This document shows, piece after piece, positions 10,851 to 21,205 of a DNA stretch of 64,000 bases; the first letter of the stretch is position 1; each line of letters starts with the position of its first letter. Made by a program: the position numbers and the translations under genes. Under the pieces are notes generated by a model. It ran no database searches. It was not told the DNA's origin and worked only from the letters and a program-made list of their open reading frames with translations. The DNA is from Cephalotrichum gorgonifer (Eukaryota; Ascomycota; Sordariomycetes; Microascales; Microascaceae): the NCBI GenBank assembly GCA_900312665.1, contig ONZQ02000004.1, positions 1,246,244-1,310,243 of the forward strand, written 5' to 3'.

Positions 10851-13214
10851 TCACTGGCCAGACCGACTCTGATCGTACACGCCCATCTGCCGCGAGGCAT
10901 CCTCCAGGAGACGCTCATCGTCGAACACTCCCTCCATCTCCTCCGTCCTCTGTGGTGTATAAAACCTCACCAGATACTCAAACAGCTCCTGCGCCCTCTC
11001 CTCGGGCGTGGCCTCCTCTGCCCCCTTGCCCACGGCCTCCCTCCTGCGCATGATGTCCAGGTCCATCCGCTTCTTCTCCGTTCGCAGCCTCTGCCTCGAG
11101 CGGGGGTTGTCCCACACCAGGTTCGTGGTGCCCACCGCCAGCTCGAGCACGAGCAGCTCGGTAGGCAGGAAGTTGAGGTTGTTCCGCAGCGCCGTTAGCG
11201 CGACCAGGAACCCGTGGTTATCCCTCAGCCGGCGGAACGTGTGTAGGATCTTGCGCGCGAGCTGACCATCGACCTCCCCGCCGAAGACACCCTCAAACTT
11301 CATCATCTCGCGGAAGATGGAGCGCGCGTTGTCCATCTCGTTGAGGAGGTCGTCCGGGTTGATGTGCGAGCGATTGATGGCGTGCATCTTCCAGAGCACC
11401 ATGAACGTGTGAGAGTTGGGCTTGACACCGCCCTCGGAGACGAGAGACCGGTAAAGCTGCGAGCCCTCCTCGACTTGGCCGTACTGAAGATAAGACTCCA
11501 GGAGCTGGTTCATCATGAAGGCGTCGTGGCTTATTTCCGCCTGGTTGAAGGCCTGCCAGAGACGCATCATGGGCTCGTGTAGTTGGCGAAGGCGGTAGTT
11601 CTCGGCCATCAGAGAGAATGTCTCGAGGGTTGCCCTGGGGTAAGGGGCTGGCCCTGGCTCTTGGGAGCTTCCGGGGCCATCATCCCGCTCAGCTGCCTTC
11701 TCCCGCCTCTCCCTGACGAAGTCCAACCGGGACTCAATCATCTTCCAGGCAATCTCATCTGCCTTCTCCAAATCTTCAACCCCCCCTGACCGCTGCCACG
11801 CCCCGATCAGCCCGTTGATGTGGATCGGGGCGGCCTGGATCTGCTTCCCCAGCATGAACTTGACGACGCTGTGTGCGCCGTCGAGTTCGCCCGCTCCAAT
11901 GAGCCGCTTGAGCCATTTCCCAAAGAAGAACTTGTTGCCGATTGTGGGCGGTAGGGTCTTGCTCCTCGTAATATCCCGCGACCCCGATGTCATCATGTCG
12001 ACGAACGCTTGTAGTGCATTTTCGATCTGGTTGGCAGCTAGGAAGTAGGATATGACCTGGTCGTAGTCCTCCAGCTTCATCTTTGGGCCCAACAGGCTCA
12101 GAAGGCGGCGGTATATCTCCCACGCCCGCACATGCGCTTCCTCCGTCCCCTGTTCGGAGTAAGTCCGTATCAGAGCCATCAGAATTCGGGGGTCGGAGTT
12201 GTGCTCCAGGAGCTTCTCAGCCGCACGGTTCCCCTGGTCCAGGTCCCCCGTTTCGCAAAACATGCGCACTCCCAACTCCCAAAAGGCCTGGAAAGTGCTC
12301 GAGTCCTCGGCGCCCAGGGTCGGCAGGCATCTCTTCCAGTTCTTCACGGCGTCGCCCTCCCAGTTCTCGACAAACAGTGACTCAATCGTCAGCACTTGTT
12401 GGGCCGGAGTGAGACCGATGTTGGCGGCGCTGAGGTCCTTCGCTAAGCTGGCGACATGGGAAAGGCGATTTGGGTTGCTGGCGGGGTCGTCGTAGGAGAA
12501 GAGCTTCCATAGTAAATCCCAGGCGGGCTGAGGCACCGAGTTCCAGCTCAGGGCGAGGGTCTGGCGGGCCGCTTGATACGCTCGCCATAGGGGGATTAGA
12601 TTCCTCTTGGGGATAACGCCGCCCCGTCGCGACGACTTATCGGCGCGCTCAAGGGCAGTGTTCAGCTTCCTTATCAGCCTCCGCTGAGACTCTTTCCTGA
12701 ATGGCTTCTCGCTAATCTGAGGGATCGGTTCGATCGCCTCTGTCGCATCCTTCACACCTTCCGCAGCGCGTCTCTTCTCCTCTATCGCACCGAGGATTTC
12801 CTTCTCAAACTGGGCTCGAAACCGTTCGTTGGCATTCTTGCCCTCCACTATGTCCATAATATTCTGGTACTCCTGCTCTAGATCCTTGTTCAGCTCCGTC
12901 GTCCCATCGAGGGACCGGACAAAGGCATCCTCTGACTCGAGCTCATTGATCTCGCCCGTGGGCTCCTGCTCGTAGTATCGGACGGTCAGGGACCTCCTCG
13001 CCTCTTCCAAGTCGCTCTCATACGAAGTCTTCCTTTTTGGTTTTGCGGTCGCAGACTCGGGAGCCTTGCTCAGGTCGCTCTTCCATCTTGCCGTGGTTTG
13101 GGCAAGCAGTCGGACCGGGGGGGTGGTCACCCGCGTCCTACGGGCTGCCAGGACGCATTGTGAGCAGACGAAGTTTGGCGTTTGTCTCAGGCTCTGGAAT
13201 GCCCTGGATGACAT
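10851..13214 (-). CDS. mitochondrial PPR-type protein
   Basis: A single exon of 787 codons. The first 45 residues (MSSRAFQSLRQTPNFVCSQC, then RTRVTTPPVRLLAQTTARWKS) are a typical Arg-rich mitochondrial presequence. Residues about 50-200 are charged, probably coiled coil. From about 210 onward the protein is a helical-repeat solenoid with pentatricopeptide-like pairs, for example MALIRTYSEQGTEEAHVRAW, then YDQVISYFLAANQIENALQA, HINGLIGAWQRSGGVEDLEK and MMNQLLESYLQYGQVEEGSQ. Such fungal proteins bind organellar RNA and promote maturation or translation of specific mitochondrial mRNAs (the CYA-5/Pet309 or ATPase-expression classes). I cannot say which transcript it acts on. It is divergent from RCL1 with 415 bp between the starts. 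Confidence 0.82.
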   Translation of the reverse strand: MSSRAFQSLRQTPNFVCSQCVLAARRTRVTTPPVRLLAQTTARWKSDLSKAPESATAKPKRKTSYESDLEEARRSLTVRYYEQEPTGEINELESEDAFVRSLDGTTELNKDLEQEYQNIMDIVEGKNANERFRAQFEKEILGAIEEKRRAAEGVKDATEAIEPIPQISEKPFRKESQRRLIRKLNTALERADKSSRRGGVIPKRNLIPLWRAYQAARQTLALSWNSVPQPAWDLLWKLFSYDDPASNPNRLSHVASLAKDLSAANIGLTPAQQVLTIESLFVENWEGDAVKNWKRCLPTLGAEDSSTFQAFWELGVRMFCETGDLDQGNRAAEKLLEHNSDPRILMALIRTYSEQGTEEAHVRAWEIYRRLLSLLGPKMKLEDYDQVISYFLAANQIENALQAFVDMMTSGSRDITRSKTLPPTIGNKFFFGKWLKRLIGAGELDGAHSVVKFMLGKQIQAAPIHINGLIGAWQRSGGVEDLEKADEIAWKMIESRLDFVRERREKAAERDDGPGSSQEPGPAPYPRATLETFSLMAENYRLRQLHEPMMRLWQAFNQAEISHDAFMMNQLLESYLQYGQVEEGSQLYRSLVSEGGVKPNSHTFMVLWKMHAINRSHINPDDLLNEMDNARSIFREMMKFEGVFGGEVDGQLARKILHTFRRLRDNHGFLVALTALRNNLNFLPTELLVLELAVGTTNLVWDNPRSRQRLRTEKKRMDLDIMRRREAVGKGAEEATPEERAQELFEYLVRFYTPQRTEEMEGVFDDERLLEDASRQMGVYDQSRSGQ

Positions 13215-13629
13215 GGGGACGTGATAAGTCAGGTAAGTCGGGGCCGCATTAAAAGCCTGTCCTTAGACGCGAGATTTGGGGGTTGACAGCCTTCGATAGT
13301 GGTGGTGATGCTGGCTCTGCCGCTCGGTAAGGGGATGTCGAAAGATTTGGCGGATCGGGAGACGTGATGCGGAAGTGCCTTTCTTCCTTAGCTCGAGCTC
13401 CACGACGTGTAACCCGTAAAAAATTGGGTGCAGAATTATGGACCAAGTGGGCCACGATAAGATAAGGGAGAAACGCGCAACCTTCACCGCCTTCCGTTTA
13501 TGATCACCAACTTCCTTACTACCACTCTGGCTGGCAAAATCTTATTTTTCGCCAAAAAGTTCGATTCGCCCAGTGCGTCCATCGTCAAATCAGGTCCACG
13601 ACTCTCTAGAGCACACACAGCCAGCCACC
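13215..13629. other. compact divergent promoter region (PPR gene / RCL1)
   Basis: 415 bp separate the two start codons, so both promoters and leaders must fit here. No TATA box stands out. A GATAAGATAAG pair occurs at about 13457. No gene seen. Confidence 0.5.
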
Positions 13630-14841
13630 ATGGCCTCCTCCGGAGCGGAACATCTACGGTTCACGGGCCACCGGTCCTTCGCCCACCGTCTAGTACTATC
13701 GACCCTCACCGGCCGCCCAGTCCACATTTCCAAAATCCGCAGCACCTCCCCCACCAACCCAGGTCTCGCCCCTCATGAAATCTCCTTCCTCCGCCTCCTC
13801 GAGGCCGTCACCAATGGCAGCACCATGCAGATCTCTTACACCGGCGCGACGATGACGTACCACCCAGGTCTGATAACGGGCGCCGCCGAGGGCATCGGCG
13901 CCAACGGCGATGTCGTCGAGCACTCCCTCCCGGATAGCTGCACACGCGGGGTGACCTACTTCCTCCTCCCTATTTGCCTCCTCGCGCCCTTCTCGAAGGC
14001 GCACATGAACGTGCGCTTCAGCGGCCCCGGCGTGATAACCTCCGCGACCGAGACGGGTGACGTATCGGTCGATACCTTCCGCACCGCGATCCTGCCCCTC
14101 TTCGGCCTCTTCGGCATCCCCCCCGCGAGGATAGAACTCCGGATACTGCAGCGGTCGTGTGCCGGCCCCGGCGGCCGCGGCGGAGGCGGCGTCGTGGAGC
14201 TGCGGTTCGCGAGCCAGGTGCGACTTCCGAAGACGCTACACCTGAACCGGACACCAGGCCGCGTGAAGCGCATACGCGGCGTGGCCTACAGCACAGGCGT
14301 CTCCGCCTCAAATAACGGCCGGATGATACACGCGGCGAGGGAGATTCTCAACCCCTTTATTCCAGATATCCACGTTGCGGCGCAGTACGACACGGCTCCT
14401 CTGGTCGAGCAGGGCAAGGACGGACAGAAGAAGCGCAAGGGGATAGGCTTCGGGATGAGCCTGGTTGCGGAGTCAACGATTCCTGGCATAATCTACTCCG
14501 CCGACATCCCTTCGCCCCCGGAAGGCGGAGTCGTACCAGAGGATCTCGGCAAGAGGTGCGCGTACCAGCTGCTGGAGGCGATAGAGCAGGGTGGGTGTGC
14601 GAGCTCCGTGTCTGCGTCGACGATGTTGACGCTCATGGCGATGGGCTCAGAGGATGTCGGCCGGCTACGCCTGAGCAGGTCAGTCCTCGCGACGGAGGAA
14701 ATCGTTGGGCTGGCGAGGGATCTGAAGACGTTCGGTGCCAGTAGTTGGGGCTTCAGGGATGTGGACGACGACGACAGCGACGACGTAATAGTGTCCGTGA
14801 AGGGATATGGCGTCGGCAATGTCGGGAGGAAGGTCGCATAG
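13630..14841 (+). CDS. RCL1: RNA 3'-terminal phosphate cyclase-like protein, pre-rRNA processing
   Basis: A single exon of 403 codons. I chose the ATG at 13630 (CAGCCACCATGG context); the frame is open for 19 codons upstream, but the family begins with the sequence seen after this ATG, LRFTGHRSFAHRLVLSTLTG. Rcl1 is a nucleolar protein that works with the GTPase Bms1 in early 18S rRNA processing. It keeps the cyclase fold but lacks the catalytic His of true RtcA cyclases. Family landmarks seen are SFLRLLEAVTNGS, TRGVTYFLLPICLLAPFSK and GCASSVSASTMLTLMAMGSE near the C-terminus. The C-terminal tail contains an Asp run (DVDDDDSDD). Confidence 0.95.
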   Translation: MASSGAEHLRFTGHRSFAHRLVLSTLTGRPVHISKIRSTSPTNPGLAPHEISFLRLLEAVTNGSTMQISYTGATMTYHPGLITGAAEGIGANGDVVEHSLPDSCTRGVTYFLLPICLLAPFSKAHMNVRFSGPGVITSATETGDVSVDTFRTAILPLFGLFGIPPARIELRILQRSCAGPGGRGGGGVVELRFASQVRLPKTLHLNRTPGRVKRIRGVAYSTGVSASNNGRMIHAAREILNPFIPDIHVAAQYDTAPLVEQGKDGQKKRKGIGFGMSLVAESTIPGIIYSADIPSPPEGGVVPEDLGKRCAYQLLEAIEQGGCASSVSASTMLTLMAMGSEDVGRLRLSRSVLATEEIVGLARDLKTFGASSWGFRDVDDDDSDDVIVSVKGYGVGNVGRKVA

Positions 14842-14960
14842 AACCAAGAATATATATACCATCATGGGACTTTGTCCCTTTACGAATGGCAGCATTTGCA
14901 TTGGGCGCATTGGGCGAAAGAATTGATATTCATTATTTGAACAAGTGGTATTTTTCCCAT

Positions 14961-16031
14961 CTATCCTGAACGCCTGTCCGATTGATTCCGCCTCTCGCGG
15001 GCCAAAATTGTTGCAAGTGTCGCCGTGTAGCCCAATGTCCGTATGGAGTGAGCGGCCGCGGCACTATAATCCGTGCTCGCCAGCCGTATGGTTTGAAGTA
15101 GGTGGAAGTCGCCGATGACAGCGTTTCCAGACGCGTATATGTCCGCCAACTGTCTCTTCGTGGCAGTCGACGAAGGTGGCCCGCCCCCCCGTAGCCAGGT
15201 CGTTTCCTCTTGCCTATCCGCATTACTAGGGCCATCGCCTCCCAAAAGCCCCATCTCTATGTCATTGTTATCGCCCAGTTCTGCTTCGCGAGCATTCCGC
15301 CTTCTTCCCCTGTCCTCTTCGTCCAGCGCCTGAGCTCGGATCTGCCGGCGGAGCTCTGGCAGGAAGTCAAAGCCCCGCTGCGGCTTGACGGTTTCCCGCA
15401 GGGCCTCCCTCTGCGAGTGGACCGCAAGCATGAGACATTGCAGTGACAATATGCAAGCGTCCAACGCTAGGAGGTATAGTCTAGATGTTGGCGGGGTTTG
15501 GCCGATAAAGTCGATCAAGATGCCACCATGCAAGTAACCCCGTGACGATTCCGTTCCCGTCGGGAGGGTCATAAAGAGGTGGCATATCATGCAAATGACG
15601 TTTGGAAGCAATATCGAGACGACATGTGACGGATGGGCTGGCATCGCGATCGGAAAGGACTCGGGCTTGGGTGTGAGGAAGGCATAATGCGCCAGCGCCC
15701 GTATGAGGAAGCGCAAGAAGGAGGATCTGACGAGTATTAGTTCCTGCTGGCTCCGGAGTCTAACTGGTCCTGACGCTACTCACTCTAAATAATACAGCGT
15801 GCCGATCTCGATAAAGAAGAGGCCGTCGAGGTTAGTCAGTAGGTGCGTCATGAACTCGAGCTTCTTGGAGAGCGCCGAGCTAGCGCGGCGGGAGCGGCGG
15901 CGTCGACGACGAGCCCGTGATGCCTCGCCATTATGGCGCTGATCGTCACTGGCGGGATCCGAGTTGCTCAGGTTCTGGTTCTCGTTCCCTGACTGTGTCG
16001 CCGCGGGTGTCGGCGTGGAGTCATGGTTCAT
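14961..16031 (-). CDS. DUF1746 membrane protein, Dsc4-like candidate
   Basis: Two exons, 16031-15784 and 15726-14961 (GTGAGT donor, CAG acceptor), give 337 residues. The N-terminal 50 residues are polar with an Arg block (RARRRRRRSRR). Then come hydrophobic segments in three places: LLTNLDGLFFIEIGTLYYLE and on, HVVSILLPNVICMICHLFM, and RLYLLALDACILSLQCLMLA. The rest is hydrophilic. This layout and the LLTNLDGLFFIEIGTLYYL block fit the DUF1746 family. A member of that family is subunit Dsc4 of the fission-yeast Golgi Dsc E3 ubiquitin ligase, which activates SREBP. The Dsc4 link is from family knowledge and not shown here. It is divergent from FRS2 (591 bp between starts). Confidence 0.72.
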
Positions 16032-16622
16032 GGCCTCATTGATATTGGGAGTATGGCTATAGCTTCGCGGCTAATGATGAGGTGCCTGACATATTTGGGT
16101 CGCTGGTGGCAATGGGGATGCGGGCGACGTCGGTTCCCAGGGCAGGGCGACACTGTTTTTGGCACCGACCGTACTCTGGCTTGTTTAAAACGATGGCTGG
16201 GGGTTGTCGGACTCTCGGAGACGTGTAAACGTGCCGGTCTGCCACTTTGGGACACCTTCCGAGTGGGACGCGGAGGTGGGATATAGCACCTCCCCGACGG
16301 TCAGCAGCAGCCAGGGGCCACTACTCGTATGCTGGTGTTATGTAATCATCTGGAACAGCTGTGGCGCTGCACTGCGGCGCTTGGTCGTTGGAGGGGTTGT
16401 CCCTGTGGCTTGGCTGTGACTCTGACTGCTGAAACACAGTGCGCCGCGGCACGGATTTTCCCAGGTCGAGTCATCGCCAGATTTGGCGGGGGCGGGACAC
16501 AACGATGTGGGACGTCTGCATTTTCTACTACTCCAACCACAAACTCGAGTGCTGTAAGCAGATCCGGCGCTAATCCCACAAACCTCACTCCCAGAGACTC
16601 GTCAGAATCCCTCTCGACAACT
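16032..16622. other. divergent promoter region; open in frame upstream of FRS2
   Basis: Upstream sequence shared by the DUF1746 gene and FRS2. From an ATG at 16329 to the FRS2 start the plus strand is open in the FRS2 frame (98 codons), and the conceptual peptide is rich in Arg, Ser and Ala. I do not include it in the gene. Confidence 0.45.
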
Positions 16623-18234
16623 ATGGCGGCGAGAAACGAGGGTCCCGCCGGGGACCTTCCGTCGCAAATCCTCCATGCGCTCTCCAAGAACGACCCAGTA
16701 CTCACGGCTGAGGTCTTCCCCGACGTGCCCTTCACCGAGATCAAGGCCGCCATCGACAGCTTACATTCCAGGTCCATGGTCACCTACAAGCCACTGGAGA
16801 AAGAATTGGTGTTGCTGGAGCCCGAGGCAGAGCAGATTGCCGAGCACGGAAGTCATGAGGCCCGCGTCTTCGAGGCCCTCAGGGCGGCCATGGAGGGGCT
16901 CACGATCCCCGAGCTAGAGAAGGCCATTGGGGACAAGACGGTGACGAAGGTCGGACAAGGCAAGGCCTTCAAGGAGAAGTGGATCTCTAAGACTAAGGAC
17001 GGAAAGCTTGTTGCGACGGTATGCTGCTCATCTACTGCTCCCTAGACCTCTCAGGTGCTACTACTCCAACGATAGAAATGTCCCCTCTCTAACAGCCCCA
17101 CAACAGGCCGAGTCTATCCAAGACGTCACTCGACAACAACTCCAGCAAATAAAGGAAACCCAGACACACGATGCCAAGATCGTTACCGAACTCAAGAAGC
17201 GAAAGCTGGTCAAGGTCCAGAAGATCATTACCTTCTCGATTTCCAAGGGACCCGAGTATGCGCTGGAGATCAAGAAGCAGGAGACAGACTTGACGCCGGA
17301 GATGATCGCCTCGGGCTCGTGGAAGACGGTCGACTTCAAGCCCTACAACTTTAACGCCCTCGGCGCGGATCAGGACGCTGGCGCCTTGCACCCGCTCAAC
17401 AAGGTGCGCCACGAGTTCCGCCAGATCTTCTTCGAGATGGGCTTCGAGGAGATGCCCACGAACCAATACGTCGAGTCCGGCTTCTGGAACTTCGACGCCC
17501 TCTACGTGCCGCAGCAGCATCCCGCTCGTGATCTCCAGGACACCTTCTACGTGGCCGACCCTAAGACGGCCGCCAGGCCTGGTCCAGAGCACGATGAGTA
17601 CTGGGAGAACGTGAAGCAGGTGCACCAGGATGGGAAGTTCGGCTCCATCGGCTACCGGTACCCGTGGTCGGCTGACGAGTCCCTCCGACTTGTCCTCCGC
17701 ACGCACACCACGTCCATCTCGACGGCGATGCTGCGCAAGCTTGCGATGCAGAAGGGGCCCGACGGCCGCCCCCCGCCGGCGCGGTACTTCTCGATAGACC
17801 GCGTCTTCCGAAACGAGTCCGTAGACGCCACCCATCTTGCCGAGTTCCACCAGGTCGAGGGTGTAATTGCCGACTACGGCCTGACACTGGGCGGCCTCAT
17901 GGAGTTCATGGACATCTTCTTCGCCAAGATGGGCATCACCGACCTCAGGTTCAAGCCGGCGTACAACCCGTACACGGAGCCCAGTCTGGAGATCTTCAGC
18001 TTCCACAAGGGCCTGAACAAGCTGGTGGAGATCGGAAACAGCGGCATGTTCCGGCCGGAGATGCTCGAGTCCATGGGCCTGCCGAAGGATATGAGGGTCT
18101 TTGGATGGGGTCTGAGTCTGGAGAGGCCGACCATGATCAAGTACGGCATCTCCAACATCCGAGAGCTGCTTGGCCACAAGGTGGACCTGGGCTTCGTCGA
18201 GCGGAACCCCGCGGTTAGGCTAGATAAGAAGTAA
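16623..18234 (+). CDS. FRS2: phenylalanyl-tRNA synthetase alpha subunit, cytosolic
   Basis: Two exons, 16623-17018 and 17107-18234, give 507 residues, the usual length for the eukaryotic subunit. The GTATGC donor and CAG acceptor join ...KLVAT to AESIQDV. It charges tRNA-Phe as an alpha2/beta2 enzyme in the cytosol. The N-terminal third holds the winged-helix DNA-binding-like modules. The class II core begins near residue 200 (HPLNKVRHEFRQIFFEMGF). Motif 2 is seen as ARYFSIDRVFRNESVDATHL followed by FHQVEG, and motif 3 as GWGLSLERPTMIKYGI near the end. The start ATG is in CAACTATGGCGG; the frame is open upstream to 16329, which would add a basic, hydroxylated N-terminus. Confidence 0.95.
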
Positions 18235-19002
18235 ACGAATGTACCGAGATAGAAATGATGATATGGCGGGTGGCGTCACGGATTCCTAAAAAGTGGATGA
18301 ATATTCTTTCCAGGCAGGACGGGTGAGATAGTCCAGTTACAGAACATGGTGGTGGTTAAGAGCCAATAGAACATTAGGCATACCTAACCCATAAATACAT
18401 GTATTCAATGTAAGAAGGTCAAGCTAGGCTCTTGTTCGGTTGGGTGTCATGGATGACTTGTGTTAGTCAGAGCTAGTTTGATTTGAGCTCTTGAGAGAGA
18501 AAGATATTATAAGCAAGCCTACCTATGTAGCTCCTACCTTGCGCCGATGACGCTGGGTCTTGGAGCCTAGGCAAGATACCTCGAGTAAACTTCCTTTCAA
18601 CCTGACGCAATTTCTAGCACTGAGCTCTCTCTGTTTCGGAGCTATTCTACGAAAGAATTCTACTCTATAATAATATAAATACATTTCTTACAGATCGGCA
18701 TATCACTTGGAAGGTGCGCCTTCTATTTGCTCCATATTCCTGCCTATTTTTCACTGCGTAACACTTTCACCAGCTCAACCGACTTCCTTGATGCGGAGTA
18801 CATCAGATGTACCCACTCTAAGCTCAGTGCCGATAATACCTACTCGTACCTAACCTGGTGTCACCACCATCGCAGCACGACGCAACCTCAACCACCCCAC
18901 CATTCCCTCCTCCCTCCTCCAACCTCGACCTTGACCTCGACCTCACAACTCCAACCTCACATATTCAGGTCCTAACCTACGGATCGACCCGGCTTGCCCA
19001 AA
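18235..19002. other. intergenic region with C-rich leader
   Basis: 3' DNA of FRS2, then an AT-rich stretch (18659-18690, TAATAATATAAATAC) and a long pyrimidine/CCA-rich leader at 18860-18960 just before NPL4. No gene seen. Confidence 0.5.
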
Positions 19003-21205
19003 ATGCTTCTCCGAGTGCGTGGGCCGGATGGCATGATCCGAGTAAACCTCGACTCCACGAACACCTTCAGCGACCTCGGGCACAAGGCATGTCTATCCGC
19101 ATTTCTTCCCACCCAAAGCCCAGAGCTCATGGCTCTCGGCTCTCGACCGCAGATCCGCTTTTCTAACCCACCGACTCTAGATCCTTCCTCAACTACCTGA
19201 CACTGTCGACCCTAGAACGATTACCCTTTCCAGCTCGCCTTCCGGCAACGATGCTAAGCTCATAAGAGATATTGCCAATCTCACTATTGGCAAGGTCAAC
19301 ATGAAGTGCGTTTACCATCTCCAGTCCCGCTGGGCGCCACATGGAATGGGTAATGGTTAGAGCCGCCGCTGATGCAATGCAGACATGGAGACCTCATCTT
19401 CATATCGTACAAACATAGAGACGCACCTGCTGGCCAGGAAAACGGGGACGCCAAGGCACCGACCTCCAGCCGACTGGACGGAAAGCCCATCCTGCCTGGC
19501 GAAGAGGTGCCGCGACCAAACCCCGATGTCGTTACGATTTCAGAAGGCCCCCGGCCATGGGAGTCTGTAAAGCAGACGCCGCTTGACGACATGCTAGACA
19601 ATAAAGATGGGAAGATTCCGAGGCAGCGGAACGCGCTGTGCCGGCATGGTCCCAAGGGCATGTGCGACCACTGCATGCCTCTAGACCCCTTCAACGCGGA
19701 ATACCTCGCCGACAACGGAATCAAGTACCTGTCGTTCCACGCCTACCTTAAGAAAATCAACTCGGCGACCAACAAACCCGAGCACGGAAGCTCATTCATA
19801 CCTCCCCTCTCGGAGCCATTCTACCGGGTGCAGCCCTCGTGCCCATCAGGACACCCGCAGTGGCCGGAAGGTATATGCAGCAAGTGCCAGCCGAGCGCCA
19901 TCACCCTCCAGCCGCAGCCTTTCCGCATGGTTGACCACGTCGAGTTCTCGAGCCCAGAAACCATTGATACATTCCTTAACTCGTGGCGCAAATCGGGAAG
20001 CCAGAGGATCGGCTTCATGTACGGCCGCCTCGCAGAGTACCCTAAAGTGCCCCTCGGGGTCAAGGCGGTGGTGGAAGCCATATATGAACCTCCGCAAGTA
20101 GACGAAGTGGACGGGCTCACGTTGAGTGACTGGGAGAATCAAGACGAGGTGAACGAGGTCGCGAAACTGTGCGGGCTGGAGCAGGTGGGTGTCATCTGGA
20201 CGGATCTCATTGATGCCGGGCATAACGACGGCTCCGTCATCTGCAAGCGACATATCGACTCTTACTACCTGTCATCCCTCGAAATCTGTTTCTCGGCTCG
20301 ACTACAGGCACAACACCCGAAGACCACGAAGTGGAGCCACAGTGGTCGTTTTGGGTCATCTTTCGTGACTTGTGTCATATCGGGAAATGAGAAGGGGGAG
20401 ATTGATATTTCCGCGTACCAGGTGTCGAATTCGGCAGTGGAGATGGTGAGGGCGGACATTATCGAGCCTTCAGCGGAACCCGGTGTTATGCTTGTGCAGG
20501 AGGAGGAGGAGGCCCAGGGCGGGTCGCGAACGCGATATATACCGGAAGTGTTCTACCGGAAGGTCAACGAATACGGCGCCAACGTGCAAGAGAACGCGAA
20601 ACCGGCCTTCCCCGTGGAATACCTCCTCACCACCCTAACCCACGGCTTCCCCGACCAGCCAGATGCGGTATTCACGGAGCCCGGGTTCCCGGTTGAGAAT
20701 CGCGGTTACGTAGGCGAAGGGCAAGAGATCTCCGCGGTCGCGAAGATGCTAAGGCGCGGGGGAAACAAGGAGCTCTCCGTCTCCAACTTCCACCTGCTTT
20801 GCTTCATCAGTCAAATGGGCGTCTTATCTAAGGTTTGTCTACAATCCAATGCCCGTGGCCCCCCTTAAGGCCTCCCAATGTCGGACTTCAAGTACTAATC
20901 TAGACCTCCCTCCCCCTCCCCACTAGGACGAGCTATCCCTCTTATGCAGAGTAGCGTCGCAGCACAACGTAGGAGATTCCTACCAGCTACGCTCTACCGG
21001 AGGCTGGCAGACCCTCCAGGCCATCCTGCAATCGACTGGTGAGCCCTCTCCAATCCACCATCAGAAACGTCGGCGCGGGTCCAAGTCGGGGTCCGATTCC
21101 GAGTCCGGGGACTCCGGGGCCAAGAGGCGCCGCGGTAACCGTTCGACTCTTGCTAAGCGTTTTTCTGCCGTTAGGCTGAACGATGGGACATCGCGGCCCT
21201 CCTAG
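19003..21205 (+). CDS. NPL4: Npl4, Cdc48/p97 ubiquitin-substrate cofactor
   Basis: Four exons (19003-19086, 19181-19305, 19383-20832, 20927-21205) give 645 residues. Npl4 with Ufd1 recruits ubiquitylated clients to Cdc48 for ERAD and other segregase work. The N-terminal ubiquitin-like fold (MLLRVRGPDGMIRVNL ... DPRTITLSSSPSGNDAKLI ... HGDLIFISYK) is spread over the first three exons. The zinc-binding region has CRHGPKGMCDHC and later CPSGHPQWPEGICSKC. The MPN-like core follows, with RIGFMYGRLAEYPKVPLGVK and the C-terminal FHLLCFISQMG block. Intron 1 must use a GC-AG pair (AAG|GCATGT ... CTCTAG): it is the only choice that keeps phase and restores the family sequence. The last exon ends in a basic tail (KRRRGSKS, AKRRRGNRS), probably a nuclear localisation signal. 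Confidence 0.94.

Noticed and set aside
13555..13590. tRNA B-box-like GTTCGATTCGC
   Set aside because: No A box or cloverleaf can be folded around it; it lies in the RCL1 leader.
17089..18177. 362-codon open frame on the minus strand
   Set aside because: Antisense to FRS2, with Leu/Val/His/Arg-biased low-information translation and no domain.
18994..19200. Short plus-strand open frame read as its own gene
   Set aside because: It is NPL4 exon 1 running on into a GC-AG intron; the downstream exon restores the family sequence.
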